This document shows positions 1 through 11,735 of a stretch of 64,000 nt of DNA, piece after piece. Position numbers and translations under genes: made by a program. Position 1 is the stretch's first letter, and each line of letters starts with the position of its first letter. The DNA lies in the NCBI GenBank assembly GCA_947373105.1, contig CANBWK010000001.1:1-64000 (forward strand), given 5' to 3'. The notes beneath the pieces are model-generated. The model was not told the origin of the DNA and ran no database searches. It worked only from the letters and a program-made list of their open reading frames with translations. The DNA is from Comamonadaceae bacterium (GTDB lineage Bacteria; Pseudomonadota; Gammaproteobacteria; Burkholderiales; Burkholderiaceae_C).

Positions 1-144
1 TGTTCTTAAAAGATCGCCCTGCGATTTACCTGACCTCTGGTTGGCATCCACTGTCCTCAAATGGTTACAAAGAATGCCAGTTAAAGTCACCGATGACGTC
101 AGCCGGTGCTAGGATGAAGTTCATTCAGACACTCGAACATTGCT

Positions 145-618
145 ATGTATCTATTCAATGCAGCCTCAAGCTCTCTAAATTTCAAACTTTGCAGCACGTT
201 CACTCTTGTGTCCGCGCTGGCAGGTTGCGCAGGGATGGCAACAAACCCTGGTCTGCCCGTTCTCTACCCTAATGCCGCCTTCAAATCAATGGGTGAGTCG
301 GTTGCAAAACAGCACTTGGATCAATGCATCGCAACTGCACAGTCAAGCGGCCTAAGCCCCTTAGAAGATCGCAATGGCGTCGCTTCTGGAGCCGCAATGG
401 GCGCCACCGTGGCAGGAGTGACTGGCGCAGTGACTGGGTTGGTTTTCGGTCATGGCAATTTAAATGATGCCTTAAAATATGGCGCCCAAAGCGCCGTGAT
501 TGGCGCTGCAGCTGGTGGCACTCGAGGTGCAATGAGTCAGCGCCCGAGCAGTACTTACCGTCAGTTTGTGCAGCGGTGCGCCAGCGAACGTGGCTTGGAC
601 ATCATTGGCTGGCAATAA
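145..618 (+). CDS. Glycine-zipper lipoprotein of unknown function
   Basis: 157 residues. The N-terminus has a hydrophobic stretch ending in a lipobox (ALAGC, Cys about residue 28), so export and lipidation are likely. Residues about 81-128 contain two glycine/alanine-rich stretches (GAAMGATVAGVTGAVTGLVFG and a later AVIGAAAGG) with the small-residue spacing of glycine-zipper membrane-associated segments. Cysteines near residues 61 and 144 flank this region. The function is unknown; glycine-zipper lipoproteins are usually envelope proteins. No clear Shine-Dalgarno site precedes the ATG. The gene is convergent with the cystatin-like lipoprotein 15 bases downstream. Confidence 0.7.
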   Translation: MYLFNAASSSLNFKLCSTFTLVSALAGCAGMATNPGLPVLYPNAAFKSMGESVAKQHLDQCIATAQSSGLSPLEDRNGVASGAAMGATVAGVTGAVTGLVFGHGNLNDALKYGAQSAVIGAAAGGTRGAMSQRPSSTYRQFVQRCASERGLDIIGWQ

Positions 619-632
619 CTGCCATTGGCTCC

Positions 633-1007
633 TCAGTCATTCGTCCAATTCCATTGGGTTAACGTGTATTGGTTCTGTAGATTTCGCCATACAACGACCA
701 TGGCGTATCTTGATAAGTCCCGCTCTATCACCCACACTTTCATCTGAAAATTCTGCCCCGCTACGATTTGTGTTTGGGCTGACAGAACATCTTTGTAAAT
801 CAGTCGGGACTGTGTGGATACGGCATGTTTTTGCACAGCAAAACGCGCAGCCTCCTGGACATCTTCGTTAAAAGTATCTGCTTGAGTCCATCCACCCGCG
901 TGGTTCTTTAACCTGTCGTTTATTTGAATTGAGGATGGTGCTGGGGGTGAGCAGGCCGCCAGCAACTGCAGGGTAAAGCCGACCCAGAAAGCTCGGCGCA
1001 AAACCAT
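633..1007 (-). CDS. Cystatin-like lipoprotein
   Basis: The ORF track begins at 1082, but the Met whose codon shares one base with the purL stop (TGATG) gives a 124-residue protein with a proper signal: MVLRRAFW, a hydrophobic core, then lipobox LLAAC. The mature part carries an N-terminal Gly-Gly, an AARFAVQ segment like the LARFAV signature of plant cystatins, a QIVAG sequence that fits the QxVxG protease-binding loop, and a C-terminal Trp (QWNW). Spacing and order match the cystatin fold. The inferred role is an envelope-anchored cysteine-protease inhibitor, or a cystatin-fold protein with another ligand. It is translationally coupled to purL. Confidence 0.72.
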   Translation of the reverse strand: MVLRRAFWVGFTLQLLAACSPPAPSSIQINDRLKNHAGGWTQADTFNEDVQEAARFAVQKHAVSTQSRLIYKDVLSAQTQIVAGQNFQMKVWVIERDLSRYAMVVVWRNLQNQYTLTQWNWTND

Positions 1008-4000
1008 CAACCCACCCACTTGCGAGCGTTTTGCCAGATGCGCAGCCATGGACTGTTGGTATTTAAGTCCCCACTTGTCCAACTCATCTGAATGTTGCGA
1101 AAGACGCGTTCAGGGTGCGGCATCATTGCCGTGAAACGACCGTCCGCGGTTGTGACGGCCGTGAGTCCCCCTTTGCTGCCGTTAGGGTTGAAGGGGTACT
1201 GATCAGATGCCTGGCCATGGTTGTCTACGAAACGCATAGCACCAATGACATTCGCTGAATTGCCACGGTGTTTGAAGTTGGCAAAGCCCTCTCCATGCGC
1301 CACGGCAATAGGCAGACGGCTTCCCGCCATTCCTTGCAGGAAAAGGCTGGGGGATTCAAGGACCTCAACCAAGGACAGGCGGGCTTCAAAGCGCTCACTC
1401 TGATTGGTGGTGAAGCGAGGCCAATCTTGCGCGCCGGGAATGATATCGGCCAATTCAGCAAACATCTGGCAACCATTGCACACACCAAGTCCAAAGGTAT
1501 CTGTTCGGCCAAAGAAACCTTTGAACTGTTCAGCCAGCAAGGGGTTGAACGTGATGCTGCGTGCCCAACCAATGCCCGCACCCAGTGTGTCCCCGTAACT
1601 AAAGCCACCGCAAGCCACTAGTCCTTGGAAGTCTTTCAGTTGAGCACGACCTGATTGCAAATCGGTCATGTGCACGTCGTGCGCTTCAAAACCTGCGGCA
1701 TTAAAGGCATAGGCCATTTCCACATGAGAGTTCACACCCTGTTCACGAAGGATGGCTACTTTGGGATGCGATAAATTGAGAAACGGCGTGGCTACGTTTT
1801 CTGTTGCATCAAATCGCAAGTCCACGTGCATCCCCGGATCGGTCGCCGCACCGGCGGCTGCGTGTTCGGCATCCGCGCAAGCCGGGTTGTCACGTTGTCT
1901 GGCAATTTTCCAACTCACGCTGTCCCACACTTGGTGCAAGTCTTCGAGGGGCGCAGAGAATACCTCCTTGGCATCTCGCCAAACACTCAGAGCGCCCTGC
2001 CCCGCACTCATGCTTGCGTTTCTAGGGCGGGTTTTGCCAATGACATGGCTGTGTTTTGACAAACCGTGCTCGCGCAAAATTTGCATCACGGTGCTGCGGT
2101 CGGCAGTGCGAACTTGCACAACCACCCCCAACTCTTCGTTGAACAGTGCTTTCAGTGTCAACTCTTCTCGTCGACCGCTGACTTGGTTTGCCCAGTTTTT
2201 AGCGTCCCCATGGTCTGCGCGGCTGTCGGTAATGCCATCGCCCTCTGTCATCAACATGTCCACGTTCAGCGCCACACCCACATGACCTGCAAAGGCCATT
2301 TCAGCCACAGCAGCAAATAAACCACCGTCACTGCGGTCATGGAAGGCCAGCAGCAAACCTTGTGAACGCAAAGCATTGATAGCGTTGACTAAATTCACCA
2401 AGTCTTGCGCTGCGTCTAGATCAGGCACACGATCACCAAATTGGCTGATTAACTGCCCCAAAATAGAGCCGCCCATGCGATTTTGTCCGTGACCTAAATC
2501 GATCAACAATAAACTGGTGTCATCGTTGTCGCACAATTGCGGGGTCAGGGTGCCACGCACATCCTTTAGGGTTACGAAGGCGCTGACAATCAAGCTCACT
2601 GGCGAGGTCACTTTGCGCGTCTCGTTGTCTGCCTGCCATTGCGTGCGCATGGACAAGCTGTCTTTGCCAACCGGTATGGACACGCCCAAAGCGGGGCAAA
2701 GTTCCATGCCAATGGCTTTGACCGTTTCATACAGTGCGGCATCTTCACCTGGCTCACCACAGGCAGCCATCCAGTTGGCGCTGAGCTTGACTCGCGTCAA
2801 CTCCATGGGCGCCGCCAACAAGTTGGTAATGGCTTCGGCGACGGCCATGCGACCGGAGGCCGGCGCATCCAACGAGGCCAACGGCGTTCTTTCCCCCATG
2901 CTCATGGCTTCCCCGGCAAAGCCTTGGTAGTCTGCCAAAGTCACCGCCACGTCGGCCACCGGCACTTGCCACGGACCGACCATTTGGTCGCGGTGGGTCA
3001 TGCCTCCAACAGTGCGGTCGCCAATGGTGATCAAAAAGCGTTTGGAGGCCACGCTAGGGTGACTCAAAACACCCACCACGGCATCCTGCAAAGTCACACC
3101 CGTCAAATCCATGGGAGGCGACAAGCGGGCTACGGTCGTGACATCGCGGTGCATTTTGGGTGGTTTGCCCAGCAGCACATCCATCGGCATGTCGACGGGT
3201 CTATTGTCTGGGGCTTGCAAATCATCCAACACCAATTGGCGCTCTTGAGTTGCGACGCCCACCACAGCAAAAGGACAACGCTCGCGTTCACAAAAGGCTT
3301 GGAACTGAGGCAGGGATTCTGGCGCAATGGCCAATACGTAACGCTCTTGGCTTTCGTTGGACCAAATCTCTTTAGGAGCTAAGCCGGACTCTTCTAAGGG
3401 CACTGCGCGAAGCTCGAAACGAGCACCACGACCGGCATCGTTGGTCAGCTCGGGAAACGCATTGGACAAGCCACCTGCCCCCACGTCATGAATGGCCAGA
3501 ATGGGGTTGGCCTTGCCTTGCGCACAGCAATGGTTGATGACCTCTTGCGCACGGCGCTCGATCTCGGGGTTGCCCCGTTGGACAGAATCAAAGTCCAGGT
3601 TGGCCGCGTTCGTGCCTGTAGCCATTGAACTTGCAGCACTGCCGCCCATGCCAATGCGCATCCCTGGCCCCCCAAGTTGGATCAGCAAACTGCCTGCAGG
3701 AAACTCAATCTTGTGCGTCAAGCCCGCGTCGATCACGCCCAAACCGCCAGCAATCATGATCGGCTTGTGGTAGCCACGCACCACGCCATCGACTGTTTGC
3801 TCGTATTCGCGGAAATAGCCCAACAAGTTGGGCCGGCCAAACTCGTTGTTGAAGGCCGCCCCACCCAAGGGTCCTTCGGTCATGATCTGCAAAGGGCTGG
3901 CAATGTGCTCGGGCTTGCCACCTGCCACTTCAGACATCCCGCCCCAGAGTTTGGAAACCGTGAAGCCAGTCATACCTGCTTTGGGTTTGGAGCCACGTCC

Positions 4001-5008
4001 GGTGGCGCCTTCGTCGCGAATTTCTCCACCAGCGCCAGTTGACGCACCAGGAAAAGGTGAAATGGCGGTGGGGTGATTATGGGTTTCCACCTTCATCAGG
4101 ACATGGTGCAAGGCGTTTTCTGCTTCATAGGCGGCGCCTGATGCACTGCTTCGAGCAACAAAGCGCTGCACTGTATGGCCTTCCATTACGGACGCATTGT
4201 CTGAATAGGCCACCACCGTATGCTGAGGATTGACCTGGTGCGTATTCCGAATCATGCCGAACAGGCTCATGTCCTGCTGAACACCATCAATGGTGAACTG
4301 CGCGTTGAAAATTTTGTGTCTGCAATGCTCGCTGTTGGCTTGAGCAAACATCATCAACTCCACATCAGTAGGGTTGCGTTTGAGGCCTTGAAAGGCGTTG
4401 ACCAGGTACTCAATCTCATCCTCCGCCAGGGCCAGACCGAACTGAAGGTTGGCGGACTCCAAAGCTTTTTTGCCCATTTCAGGGCCACCTGCCAGCACAT
4501 CCACATGCACCATGGGTGCAGGGTTGAGTACCGTAAATAAAGCTGCCGCCTCGTTTCGGCTGGCCATAGCGGACTCGGTCATCCGATCGTGTAATGCCGC
4601 AGAGGCAAGTCTCAATTGCTCGGCACTCAGTTTGGCCGTTCCCAGCAAACCCGACTTAAGAATCAAACGGTATTCCGTCAGACGTTCCACGCGGCGAACG
4701 TCAAAACCGCAGTTGTGGGCGATGTCGGTGGCTTTGGATGCCCAAGGCGAGACGGTGCCTATGCGTGGGCTGACCACAATCACTGGCCCCTCATGGGGGC
4801 CAACATAAGGTTCACCATAAGTCAAAAGGGCTGAAAGGGTTTGCCTTTGATCCTCGGCCAAAGCCTCTGTGGTGGCGACCAAATGCACAAATCGGGCTGA
4901 AATCCCCTGAATGTGAGGCGAAATCTGGACTAGTCGAGGTAAAAGTTGAGCAATGCGAAAGTCGCTGAGGGCGCTAGCGCCTTCGAAAGTCGTAATGTGA
5001 AGGGACAC
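1007..5008 (-). CDS. purL: Phosphoribosylformylglycinamidine synthase (FGAM synthetase)
   Basis: Large single-chain PurL, 1333 residues from the GTG at 5008 (VSLHITTF). It catalyses the ATP- and glutamine-dependent conversion of FGAR to FGAM in purine synthesis. The central synthetase half has [10 protein letters not shown] and GTGGEIRDE-like motifs. The C-terminal class-I glutaminase domain has GVCNGCQMF with the nucleophilic Cys near residue 1174 and a late PHPER segment carrying the catalytic His. The GTG start is preceded by AAGG. The longer ORF start at 5146 would overlap the divergent map gene and has no family support. Length agrees with proteobacterial large PurL. Confidence 0.96.
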   Translation of the reverse strand: MSLHITTFEGASALSDFRIAQLLPRLVQISPHIQGISARFVHLVATTEALAEDQRQTLSALLTYGEPYVGPHEGPVIVVSPRIGTVSPWASKATDIAHNCGFDVRRVERLTEYRLILKSGLLGTAKLSAEQLRLASAALHDRMTESAMASRNEAAALFTVLNPAPMVHVDVLAGGPEMGKKALESANLQFGLALAEDEIEYLVNAFQGLKRNPTDVELMMFAQANSEHCRHKIFNAQFTIDGVQQDMSLFGMIRNTHQVNPQHTVVAYSDNASVMEGHTVQRFVARSSASGAAYEAENALHHVLMKVETHNHPTAISPFPGASTGAGGEIRDEGATGRGSKPKAGMTGFTVSKLWGGMSEVAGGKPEHIASPLQIMTEGPLGGAAFNNEFGRPNLLGYFREYEQTVDGVVRGYHKPIMIAGGLGVIDAGLTHKIEFPAGSLLIQLGGPGMRIGMGGSAASSMATGTNAANLDFDSVQRGNPEIERRAQEVINHCCAQGKANPILAIHDVGAGGLSNAFPELTNDAGRGARFELRAVPLEESGLAPKEIWSNESQERYVLAIAPESLPQFQAFCERERCPFAVVGVATQERQLVLDDLQAPDNRPVDMPMDVLLGKPPKMHRDVTTVARLSPPMDLTGVTLQDAVVGVLSHPSVASKRFLITIGDRTVGGMTHRDQMVGPWQVPVADVAVTLADYQGFAGEAMSMGERTPLASLDAPASGRMAVAEAITNLLAAPMELTRVKLSANWMAACGEPGEDAALYETVKAIGMELCPALGVSIPVGKDSLSMRTQWQADNETRKVTSPVSLIVSAFVTLKDVRGTLTPQLCDNDDTSLLLIDLGHGQNRMGGSILGQLISQFGDRVPDLDAAQDLVNLVNAINALRSQGLLLAFHDRSDGGLFAAVAEMAFAGHVGVALNVDMLMTEGDGITDSRADHGDAKNWANQVSGRREELTLKALFNEELGVVVQVRTADRSTVMQILREHGLSKHSHVIGKTRPRNASMSAGQGALSVWRDAKEVFSAPLEDLHQVWDSVSWKIARQRDNPACADAEHAAAGAATDPGMHVDLRFDATENVATPFLNLSHPKVAILREQGVNSHVEMAYAFNAAGFEAHDVHMTDLQSGRAQLKDFQGLVACGGFSYGDTLGAGIGWARSITFNPLLAEQFKGFFGRTDTFGLGVCNGCQMFAELADIIPGAQDWPRFTTNQSERFEARLSLVEVLESPSLFLQGMAGSRLPIAVAHGEGFANFKHRGNSANVIGAMRFVDNHGQASDQYPFNPNGSKGGLTAVTTADGRFTAMMPHPERVFRNIQMSWTSGDLNTNSPWLRIWQNARKWVG

Positions 5009-5139
5009 GAGGTGGCCTTGTGAAGAGACAAGAAAAACAGATCTGGGGCCGCTGACTGGGGCTGACCGGAAAACTGCTATTTTAACTGGGGAAAACCTGA
5101 CATTTCTCTTGGTAAAAGACCAATGGGATAATCCTACCC

Positions 5140-5952
5140 ATGACAATCACCATCAAAACCGCCGAAGATATTGAGGGCATGCGTGTGGCTTGCCGACTGG
5201 CCGCTGAAGTTCTGGACTTCATCGAACCCTTCATCAAGCCCGGAATCACGACAAACGAAATCGACAAACTTTGCCATGACTACATGGTGGATGTACAAAA
5301 GTGCATCCCTGCTCCGCTGAACTATGCGCCGGGAGGCTACAAGCCTTACCCCAAGTCGATCTGCACCTCGATCAACCACCAGGTCTGTCACGGTATCCCG
5401 AACGACAAGCCGCTCAAAAAAGGCGACTCGCTCAATATCGACATCACCACCATCAAGGAGGGTTGGCATGGTGACACCAGCCGAATGTTCATGGTCGGCG
5501 AGGCATCTATTGCGGCCAAGCGATTGGCCAAGTTGACCTATGAGGCCATGTGGAAAGGGATTGAGCAGGTCAAACCTGGCGCCCACTTGGGTGATATAGG
5601 TCACGCAATCCAGAAGTTTGCCGAAGGTAACGGCTTCTCGGTGGTGCGCGAATTTTGTGGTCACGGCATTGGTCGTGGCTTTCACGAAGAACCCCAAGTT
5701 TTGCACTACGGCAAGCCCGGCACTTTGGTGGAGCTTGTGCCTGGCATGATCTTCACCATTGAGCCGATGATCAACGCTGGCAAACGCGAGATCAAAGAAA
5801 TGGGCGATGGCTGGACCATCGTGACCAAAGACCATTCGTTATCAGCCCAATGGGAGCATACCGTGGTCGTAACCGAGACTGGCTACGAAGTACTGACCCT
5901 TTCTGCTGGAAGCCCGGCCATTCCGGATTTCATGACCCCACAAGCCACCTGA
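5140..5952 (+). CDS. map: Methionine aminopeptidase, type I
   Basis: 270-residue type I enzyme that removes N-terminal Met from nascent proteins. The metal ligands are visible: Asp in NIDIT, Asp in GDTSR, His in CGHGIG, Glu in TIEPM and Glu in WEHT. There is no N-terminal zinc-finger extension. It is divergent from purL across about 130 bases that must hold both promoters. glnD starts two bases after its stop, so the two are co-transcribed and probably translationally coupled. In many proteobacteria map is instead next to rpsB-tsf; here it pairs with glnD, as seen in some relatives. Confidence 0.96.
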   Translation: MTITIKTAEDIEGMRVACRLAAEVLDFIEPFIKPGITTNEIDKLCHDYMVDVQKCIPAPLNYAPGGYKPYPKSICTSINHQVCHGIPNDKPLKKGDSLNIDITTIKEGWHGDTSRMFMVGEASIAAKRLAKLTYEAMWKGIEQVKPGAHLGDIGHAIQKFAEGNGFSVVREFCGHGIGRGFHEEPQVLHYGKPGTLVELVPGMIFTIEPMINAGKREIKEMGDGWTIVTKDHSLSAQWEHTVVVTETGYEVLTLSAGSPAIPDFMTPQAT

Positions 5953-5953
5953 T

Positions 5954-8590
5954 ATGACTGCATTGGCCTCGTTGCGCGAAGCGTACAAACGCGACAAAGC
6001 AGTGTTGCTGCAAAATTTAGCTGACTGCAAGGCGAACACGCGCAGTCTGCCATCTACATTGCACAAGTTGGCCTCGCTGGTCGACAAAGTGTTGGTTGAT
6101 CTGTGGCGACAATCAGGCCTTGCTTCAGATGTTTGTTTGGTAGCTGTTGGCGGTTTTGGACGGGGTGAGCTGTTTCCGCATTCCGATGTAGATGTTCTGG
6201 TGCTTCTTCCTGAAGACCAATCGCCAGAGCATTCCCCCGCGTTGCAAGCCCAATTGGAACGCTTTATTGGCAGTTGCTGGGACGTGGGCCTTGAAATTGG
6301 CTCCAGCGTGAGGACTGTGACTGAGTGCCTTGCCGAATCTGTCAAAGACATCACGGTACAAACTTCTCTGCTTGAGGCGCGCAGAATAACGGGTCCTCAA
6401 AATTTGTTCGCTTACTTTGAAAAACAGTACCAAGCAGCCATGGACCCGCAGGCCTTTTATGTGGCCAAAACATTGGAATTGAGTCAGCGGCATACCAAAT
6501 TTGAAGATACACCTTATTCATTGGAGCCCAACTGCAAAGAGTCACCCGGCGGGTTGCGTGATTTGCAAATCATTTTATGGGTGGCCCGCGCAGCGGGCTT
6601 AGGACAAAGCTGGGATGAGTTAGCGCGCAAAGGACTGGCGACTCCCCTGGAAGCCCGGCAAATTAAACGGAATGAATCTCTGCTCGGATTAATTCGGGCA
6701 AGGCTTCATTTGATTTCGAAACGTCGCGAAGACCGCTTGGTATTTGATTTGCAAACGGCGGTAGCCGAATCATTTGGCTTTAGCGCAGAACAAACACCTG
6801 ACGGCCGATTAGCCCAGCGTGCCAGCGAAAAGTTAATGCGCGAATACTATTGGGCGGCCAAAGCGGTCACTCAACTGAACCAAATCTTACTGCTTAACAT
6901 TGAAGATCGTCTTAAATCCGAACTTGGAGATAACGCATCGGATCTGCAACCGTTGAATGATCGGTTTTTTGAAAAATCGGGACTGATTGAAGTTGCCAGC
7001 GACGATTTGTACCAACGACATCCCCACGCGATTCTCGAGACTTTCGAGTTGTACCAAACCACAATAGGTATCAAGGGATTGTCTGCAAGAACACTGCGCG
7101 CACTCTACAACGTGCGCCCGATCATGAATGGTCAATTTCGGAGCGATCCCGTGAATAGGCAAACGTTCTTGCGGATTTTGCAGCAGCCACAAGGTCTCAC
7201 TCACGCCATTCGTCTGATGAACCAGACCTCGGTATTGGGCCGCTATTTGTGGGTTTTTCGCCGCATTGTGGGTCAGATGCAGCATGATTTGTTTCATGCT
7301 TATACGGTCGATCAGCACATCTTGATGGTGTTGCGCAATGCCCGCCGTTTTTTCATGGCAGAGCATGCACATGAATACCCGTTTTGCTCGCAACTGGCCG
7401 CAGGCTGGGACAAGCCGTGGATTTTGTACATTGCTGCACTGTTTCACGACATTGCCAAAGGCCGTGGGGGGGACCACTCGAAACTGGGCATTACTGAAGC
7501 ACTCACCTTTTGTAAACAACATCAAATTGACAAGCAAGACAGCCAGTTGATCGCATTTTTGGTGGGCGAGCACCTCACCATGAGCCATGTTGCCCAAAAA
7601 GAAGATTTGAGTGATCCCGATGTCATTTATGCCTTTGCCAAACGGGTGGGCACTGAGCGGCAATTGACGGCCCTTTACTTGCTGACCGTGGCCGACATTC
7701 GAGGCACTAGCCCCAAAGTTTGGAACGCATGGAAAGGCAAACTACTCGAAGACTTGTACAAACTGACCTTGCGTGTGCTCGGCGGTCGCGCGCCAGATGC
7801 CAATGCCGAAATCGAATCACGTAAACGTGAAGCCTTGGTTGAGTTGGCCTTGCATGCGGAACCGCACCAGGGACATAGGGCCTTGTGGGATACGCTGGAT
7901 GTCGGCTACTTTATGCGCCACGACGCCAGTGATATTGCTTGGCATGCCCGCCAATTGTCGCGTCATGTGGCTTTGGCCACGGTGACTGGTGAGCTCGAAA
8001 GCCCGCGGAAAACGATTGTGCGTGCGCGTATTTCACCTTTGGGTGAAGGCATGCAGGTGGTGGTCTACACACCTGACCAGCCTGATCTTTTTGCAAGAAT
8101 TTGCGGCTTCTTTGATCAATCCGGTCTGAGTATTTTGGATGCCAAAATCCACACGGCACGCAATGGTTATGCCTTGGACACGTTTCAGGTCATTACGCCT
8201 CTTATGGCGGAACAATACCGTGAATTGATTTCGATGGTGGAGTCAGAATTAGCCAAAACCGTTTCTAACCAAGCCCCCTTACCCACGCCGGTCAAAGGCC
8301 GCGTATCACGACGGGTCAAAAGTTTCCCCATCAAGCCACGTGTCACTTTAGAGCCTGACGATAAAGCACAAAGTTGGTTACTCAGCATTTCCGCAAGCGA
8401 CCGCTTGGGTTTACTTTACAGCGTCGCCAATGTATTGGCACAACACGGCATCAACCTTCAACTGGCCAAAATCAGCACTCTGGGCGAGCGCGTGGAAGAC
8501 ACCTTTTTGATCAGTGGACCCGCATTGCAGCAGAACAAAGCTCAGATCGAGATCGAAACGGAATTGCTACAAGTTTTGCAGTCCAACTGA
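5954..8590 (+). CDS. glnD: [Protein-PII] uridylyltransferase / uridylyl-removing enzyme
   Basis: 878 residues, the usual length. GlnD senses glutamine and uridylylates or deuridylylates PII proteins, controlling nitrogen assimilation. Domains in order: a nucleotidyltransferase domain with [20 protein letters not shown] (about residues 64-85, GG...DxD catalytic pattern), a GlnD-type helical linker, an HD hydrolase domain with [12 protein letters not shown] (about 496-508), and two C-terminal ACT domains (about 705-780 and 805-875) for glutamine binding. It begins 2 nt after the map stop and ends 6 nt before the convergent ygiQ gene. Confidence 0.96.
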   Translation: MTALASLREAYKRDKAVLLQNLADCKANTRSLPSTLHKLASLVDKVLVDLWRQSGLASDVCLVAVGGFGRGELFPHSDVDVLVLLPEDQSPEHSPALQAQLERFIGSCWDVGLEIGSSVRTVTECLAESVKDITVQTSLLEARRITGPQNLFAYFEKQYQAAMDPQAFYVAKTLELSQRHTKFEDTPYSLEPNCKESPGGLRDLQIILWVARAAGLGQSWDELARKGLATPLEARQIKRNESLLGLIRARLHLISKRREDRLVFDLQTAVAESFGFSAEQTPDGRLAQRASEKLMREYYWAAKAVTQLNQILLLNIEDRLKSELGDNASDLQPLNDRFFEKSGLIEVASDDLYQRHPHAILETFELYQTTIGIKGLSARTLRALYNVRPIMNGQFRSDPVNRQTFLRILQQPQGLTHAIRLMNQTSVLGRYLWVFRRIVGQMQHDLFHAYTVDQHILMVLRNARRFFMAEHAHEYPFCSQLAAGWDKPWILYIAALFHDIAKGRGGDHSKLGITEALTFCKQHQIDKQDSQLIAFLVGEHLTMSHVAQKEDLSDPDVIYAFAKRVGTERQLTALYLLTVADIRGTSPKVWNAWKGKLLEDLYKLTLRVLGGRAPDANAEIESRKREALVELALHAEPHQGHRALWDTLDVGYFMRHDASDIAWHARQLSRHVALATVTGELESPRKTIVRARISPLGEGMQVVVYTPDQPDLFARICGFFDQSGLSILDAKIHTARNGYALDTFQVITPLMAEQYRELISMVESELAKTVSNQAPLPTPVKGRVSRRVKSFPIKPRVTLEPDDKAQSWLLSISASDRLGLLYSVANVLAQHGINLQLAKISTLGERVEDTFLISGPALQQNKAQIEIETELLQVLQSN

Positions 8591-8596
8591 AGGGCG

Positions 8597-11011
8597 TCAA
8601 TTTTTAAGCCGTGGCGGCAAGCCGGTATGCTGCGTTAACGTTTGACCTTTGCGCGGTTGCGCTGGTTTGGCGTAAGACGTCGTCTTTGCATTTGCAGGAG
8701 CCAAAGCATTGGGCGTACTGTTCTTGCGACGTGCACTTTGATACCCCCCTTCGGCCAGCGGCTGCCAGCTCGGAATCAAATGGTGCTTGCCATTTCCAAT
8801 CAAGTCCGAGCGGCCCATGCTCTTGAGGGCTTCACGCAATAAGGGCCAATTGTTGGCATCGTGGTAGCGCAAAAACGCCTTGTGCAGGCGGCGGCGTCTC
8901 TCACCCTTGACAACATCCACCTTTTCGCTTTCGCGGGTAATTTTGCGCAAAGGATTGCGGGTGGTGTGGTACATCGCCGTGGCCGTGGCCATGGGGCTGG
9001 GGTAAAAAGTCTGAACTTGGTCAGCCCGAAAACCATTTTTCTTAAGCCACACCGCCAGGTGCATCATGTCTTCATCGCTTGTGCCCGGATGTGCGGCGAT
9101 GAAATAAGGCACCAAGAACTGCTTCTTACCCGCCTCTGCACTGAACTTGTCAAACATGCTTTTGAACCGGTCGTAAGAGCCAATCCCTGGCTTCATCATC
9201 TTGTCCAGAGGACCCGATTCGGTGTGTTCAGGGGCAATCTTCAAGTAGCCCCCCACATGGTGCGTGACCAGCTCTTTCACGTAAGCAGGTGACTGAATCG
9301 CCAGGTCATACCTCAAGCCAGAACCGATCAAGATTTTTTTCACACCCTTCAAAGCCCTTGCTCGTCGGTACATCTTGATGAGCGGGTCATGGTCAGTTGT
9401 CAGGTTCTGGCAAATACCGGGGAACACACAACTCGGTTTACGGCACGCGGCTTCAATGGCCGGTGTCTTACAGCCCAAACGGTACATGTTGGCTGTCGGA
9501 CCGCCCAAGTCAGAGATGACGCCGGTAAAGCCTTTGACCTTGTCGCGGATGTCCTCAATCTCTTTGATGACCGATTCTTCGCTGCGGCTTTGGATGATCC
9601 GGCCTTCGTGTTCGGTGATCGAACAAAACGTGCATCCACCAAAGCAGCCTCTCATGATGTTGACGCTAAAGCGAATCATCTCCCAGGCAGGGATTTTGGT
9701 AGCGTGATCGTGACTGCCATTTTCGTCTGCATAGCGGGGGTGCGGGCTGCGGGCGTAAGGCAGGTCAAAAACGTGGTCCATCTCGGCGGTAGTGAGAGGA
9801 ATGGGCGGCGGCGTGATCCACACGTCGCGGGCGGTGGTGCCTTCGCCATGCGCTTGCACCAGGCAGCGGGCGTTGCCGGGGTTGGTCTCCAGATGCAGCA
9901 CGCGGTTGGCGTGGGCATAAAGCACGGCGTCTTGCTTGACTTGCTCGTAGCTGGGCAGGCGGATGACGCTTTTGTCGCGGGGGGGCACTTTGTGGGTGCC
10001 TTTGCCGCGCAGGAGTGATGCGCCAGAGTTGATCGCCAGCAGGCTGGCTGCTTCATCCGCTGGCTTTTCTGTGGGAACTGGCCTGCCAGCGATGGCAGCC
10101 GTGCTGTTGTTGGCGGCGTTGGGCACAAACTTCAAGGTCTGTACCTTCTGGTTTTCGCCATCCGCCACTTCCTTGGCTTCTTCCTCGCGCGCACAGGTAG
10201 CCCCCTGCTCCCGTGCCTGGTCCGAAATCATCAGATACGGGTTGATGTGCGCTTCCACATGGCCGGGCGAGTCCACGCTGGTGGAGTCGATCTCGAACCA
10301 ACCTTCAGGTGTTTCGCGGCGCACGAAAGCGGTACCGCGCACATCCGTGATTTTCTGAATCGATTCACGTGCAGCCAGGCGGTGGGCGATCTCTACAATC
10401 GCCCGCTCGGCGTTCCCGTACAAGAGCAAGTCACACTTGCTGTCCACCACCACAGAGCGGCGAACCTTGTCTGACCAGTAATCGTAATGGGCAATGCGTC
10501 GCAAAGAGCCTTCAATACCGCCCAGCACAATCGGCACATCCGGGAACGCCTCGCGACAACGCTGGCTATAGACAATGGCGGCACGGTCAGGCCGCTTGCC
10601 CCCCACATCGCCCGGTGTGTAGGCATCATCGGTGCGGATTTTTCGATCGGCCGTATAGCGGTTGATCATCGAATCCATGTTGCCTGCGGTCACACCCCAA
10701 AACAAATTGGGTTTGCCCAGCGCCTTAAAGGGATCGGCACTTTGCCAATCAGGCTGGGCAATAATGCCCACCCGAAAACCTTGACCTTCCAGCATACGGC
10801 CGATCACAGACATGCCGAAACTGGGGTGGTCAACATAGGCGTCCCCGGTCACGATGATGATGTCGCAACTGTCCCAACCGAGTTTGTCCATTTCCGCACG
10901 CGTCATAGGGAAAAACGGTGCCGTACCAAAGCGGGCTGCCCAGTATTGACGGTAACTGGTCAGTGGTTTGGCGTCGCGCGGAAAAAAAGAGACGTCGGTG
11001 AAGGCGTTCAT
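8597..11011 (-). CDS. YgiQ family radical SAM protein
   Basis: 804 residues. The family is defined by an N-terminal cobalamin-binding-like domain and a radical SAM core. The 4Fe-4S motif CFGGCTFC (CxxxCxxC, Cys at about 456, 460 and 463) is intact, preceded by FSVNIMRGC. The N-terminal region ([32 protein letters not shown]) is typical of YgiQ. The C-terminal tail is basic and low in complexity, as in relatives. The reaction is not established for this family. A stretch at about residues 275-345 ([16 protein letters not shown] and onward) looks like an insertion between the N-terminal domain and the SAM core. Confidence 0.93.
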   Translation of the reverse strand: MNAFTDVSFFPRDAKPLTSYRQYWAARFGTAPFFPMTRAEMDKLGWDSCDIIIVTGDAYVDHPSFGMSVIGRMLEGQGFRVGIIAQPDWQSADPFKALGKPNLFWGVTAGNMDSMINRYTADRKIRTDDAYTPGDVGGKRPDRAAIVYSQRCREAFPDVPIVLGGIEGSLRRIAHYDYWSDKVRRSVVVDSKCDLLLYGNAERAIVEIAHRLAARESIQKITDVRGTAFVRRETPEGWFEIDSTSVDSPGHVEAHINPYLMISDQAREQGATCAREEEAKEVADGENQKVQTLKFVPNAANNSTAAIAGRPVPTEKPADEAASLLAINSGASLLRGKGTHKVPPRDKSVIRLPSYEQVKQDAVLYAHANRVLHLETNPGNARCLVQAHGEGTTARDVWITPPPIPLTTAEMDHVFDLPYARSPHPRYADENGSHDHATKIPAWEMIRFSVNIMRGCFGGCTFCSITEHEGRIIQSRSEESVIKEIEDIRDKVKGFTGVISDLGGPTANMYRLGCKTPAIEAACRKPSCVFPGICQNLTTDHDPLIKMYRRARALKGVKKILIGSGLRYDLAIQSPAYVKELVTHHVGGYLKIAPEHTESGPLDKMMKPGIGSYDRFKSMFDKFSAEAGKKQFLVPYFIAAHPGTSDEDMMHLAVWLKKNGFRADQVQTFYPSPMATATAMYHTTRNPLRKITRESEKVDVVKGERRRRLHKAFLRYHDANNWPLLREALKSMGRSDLIGNGKHHLIPSWQPLAEGGYQSARRKNSTPNALAPANAKTTSYAKPAQPRKGQTLTQHTGLPPRLKN

Positions 11012-11078
11012 GACTTGGGTTTAGGGGATAACCCTCTAGTGTAGGGCGTCAGAGGATGACTTGCACTCAACGAGGGTA

Positions 11079-11108
11079 TTGAGCACTTCAAAATTCAAAA
11101 ACTAGGAT
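11079..11108 (+). promoter_or_regulatory. Candidate sigma-70 promoter for the YigZ gene
   Basis: TTGAGC and TAGGAT are separated by 18 bases, about 20 bases before the ATG at 11130. This is the only reasonable -35/-10 pair I see on the plus strand in the 118-base divergent gap. Each hexamer has one or two mismatches to consensus, so this is a prediction only. Confidence 0.3.
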
Positions 11109-11129
11109 CGACTTGGTTATCCTACGCTG

Positions 11130-11732
11130 ATGCCATTTTCTCTTGCATCACCCGCTCAGTTCGAACTGATTGTCAAAAAGAGCCGCTTCATTGCCTGCGT
11201 AGAGCCCATACCTGGTCGAGAACAGGCGCTAGCCCGGATCGCGCAACTCAAGGACGAGCACCCTGATGCAGCCCATGTGTGTTGGGCCTTGCTGGCGGGT
11301 GGGCAATCGGCCGCCAATGACGATGGTGAACCCGGCGGTACGGCGGGTCGGCCCATGTTGGAGGTGTTGCGGCACCAAGATTTGCAAGGGGTTATGGCTT
11401 CAGTTGTCCGTTATTTTGGCGGCATCAAGTTGGGAACCGGTGGACTGGTGCGCGCTTATACCGATGCGGTCGCCCAGGCGCTTCTGAGCGCAGAAAAAAT
11501 TCTCTTGACCAAAAAGATTCAGATGACTTGTAGCGTGCCCTATGCGCTTGAAGGCATGGTGCGCCGTGAATTGGAGTTGGCGCAGGCCGCATTGCTTGTG
11601 GTCAGCCACGGTTCGGTGGTCACGCTGACCCTGGAACTGCCGGAAAACGCAGTCCCCAAGCTAACGAAAAGATTGAACGAGGCGGGCATGGGTCGCTTGG
11701 CCTGGATCAATAGCCACGCCATGGATAATTGA
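11130..11732 (+). CDS. YigZ/IMPACT family protein (UPF0029)
   Basis: 200 residues. The N-terminal UPF0029 domain shows KKSRFIAC, then AAHVCWALLAGG, DDGEPGGTAGRPML and VVRYFGGIKLGTGGLVRAY, which are the conserved blocks of the YigZ/IMPACT family. The C-terminal ~60 residues form the DUF1949 ferredoxin-like domain. Bacterial members have no settled biochemical role; the eukaryotic homologue IMPACT acts on GCN2 signalling. The gene is divergent from ygiQ and three bases ahead of the first chromate-transporter gene, so it probably heads that transcript. Confidence 0.93.
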   Translation: MPFSLASPAQFELIVKKSRFIACVEPIPGREQALARIAQLKDEHPDAAHVCWALLAGGQSAANDDGEPGGTAGRPMLEVLRHQDLQGVMASVVRYFGGIKLGTGGLVRAYTDAVAQALLSAEKILLTKKIQMTCSVPYALEGMVRRELELAQAALLVVSHGSVVTLTLELPENAVPKLTKRLNEAGMGRLAWINSHAMDN

Positions 11733-11735
11733 GAC

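Noticed and set aside
5134-5835. 233-codon minus-strand ORF antisense to map
   Set aside because: Mirrors map, which has all metal ligands; the antisense product shows no domain.
6887-7663. 258-codon minus-strand ORF inside glnD
   Set aside because: Antisense shadow of the conserved HD-domain region of glnD.
9389-10018. 209-codon plus-strand ORF inside the ygiQ gene
   Set aside because: Repetitive Gly/Val/Ala translation of the antisense of a radical-SAM gene.
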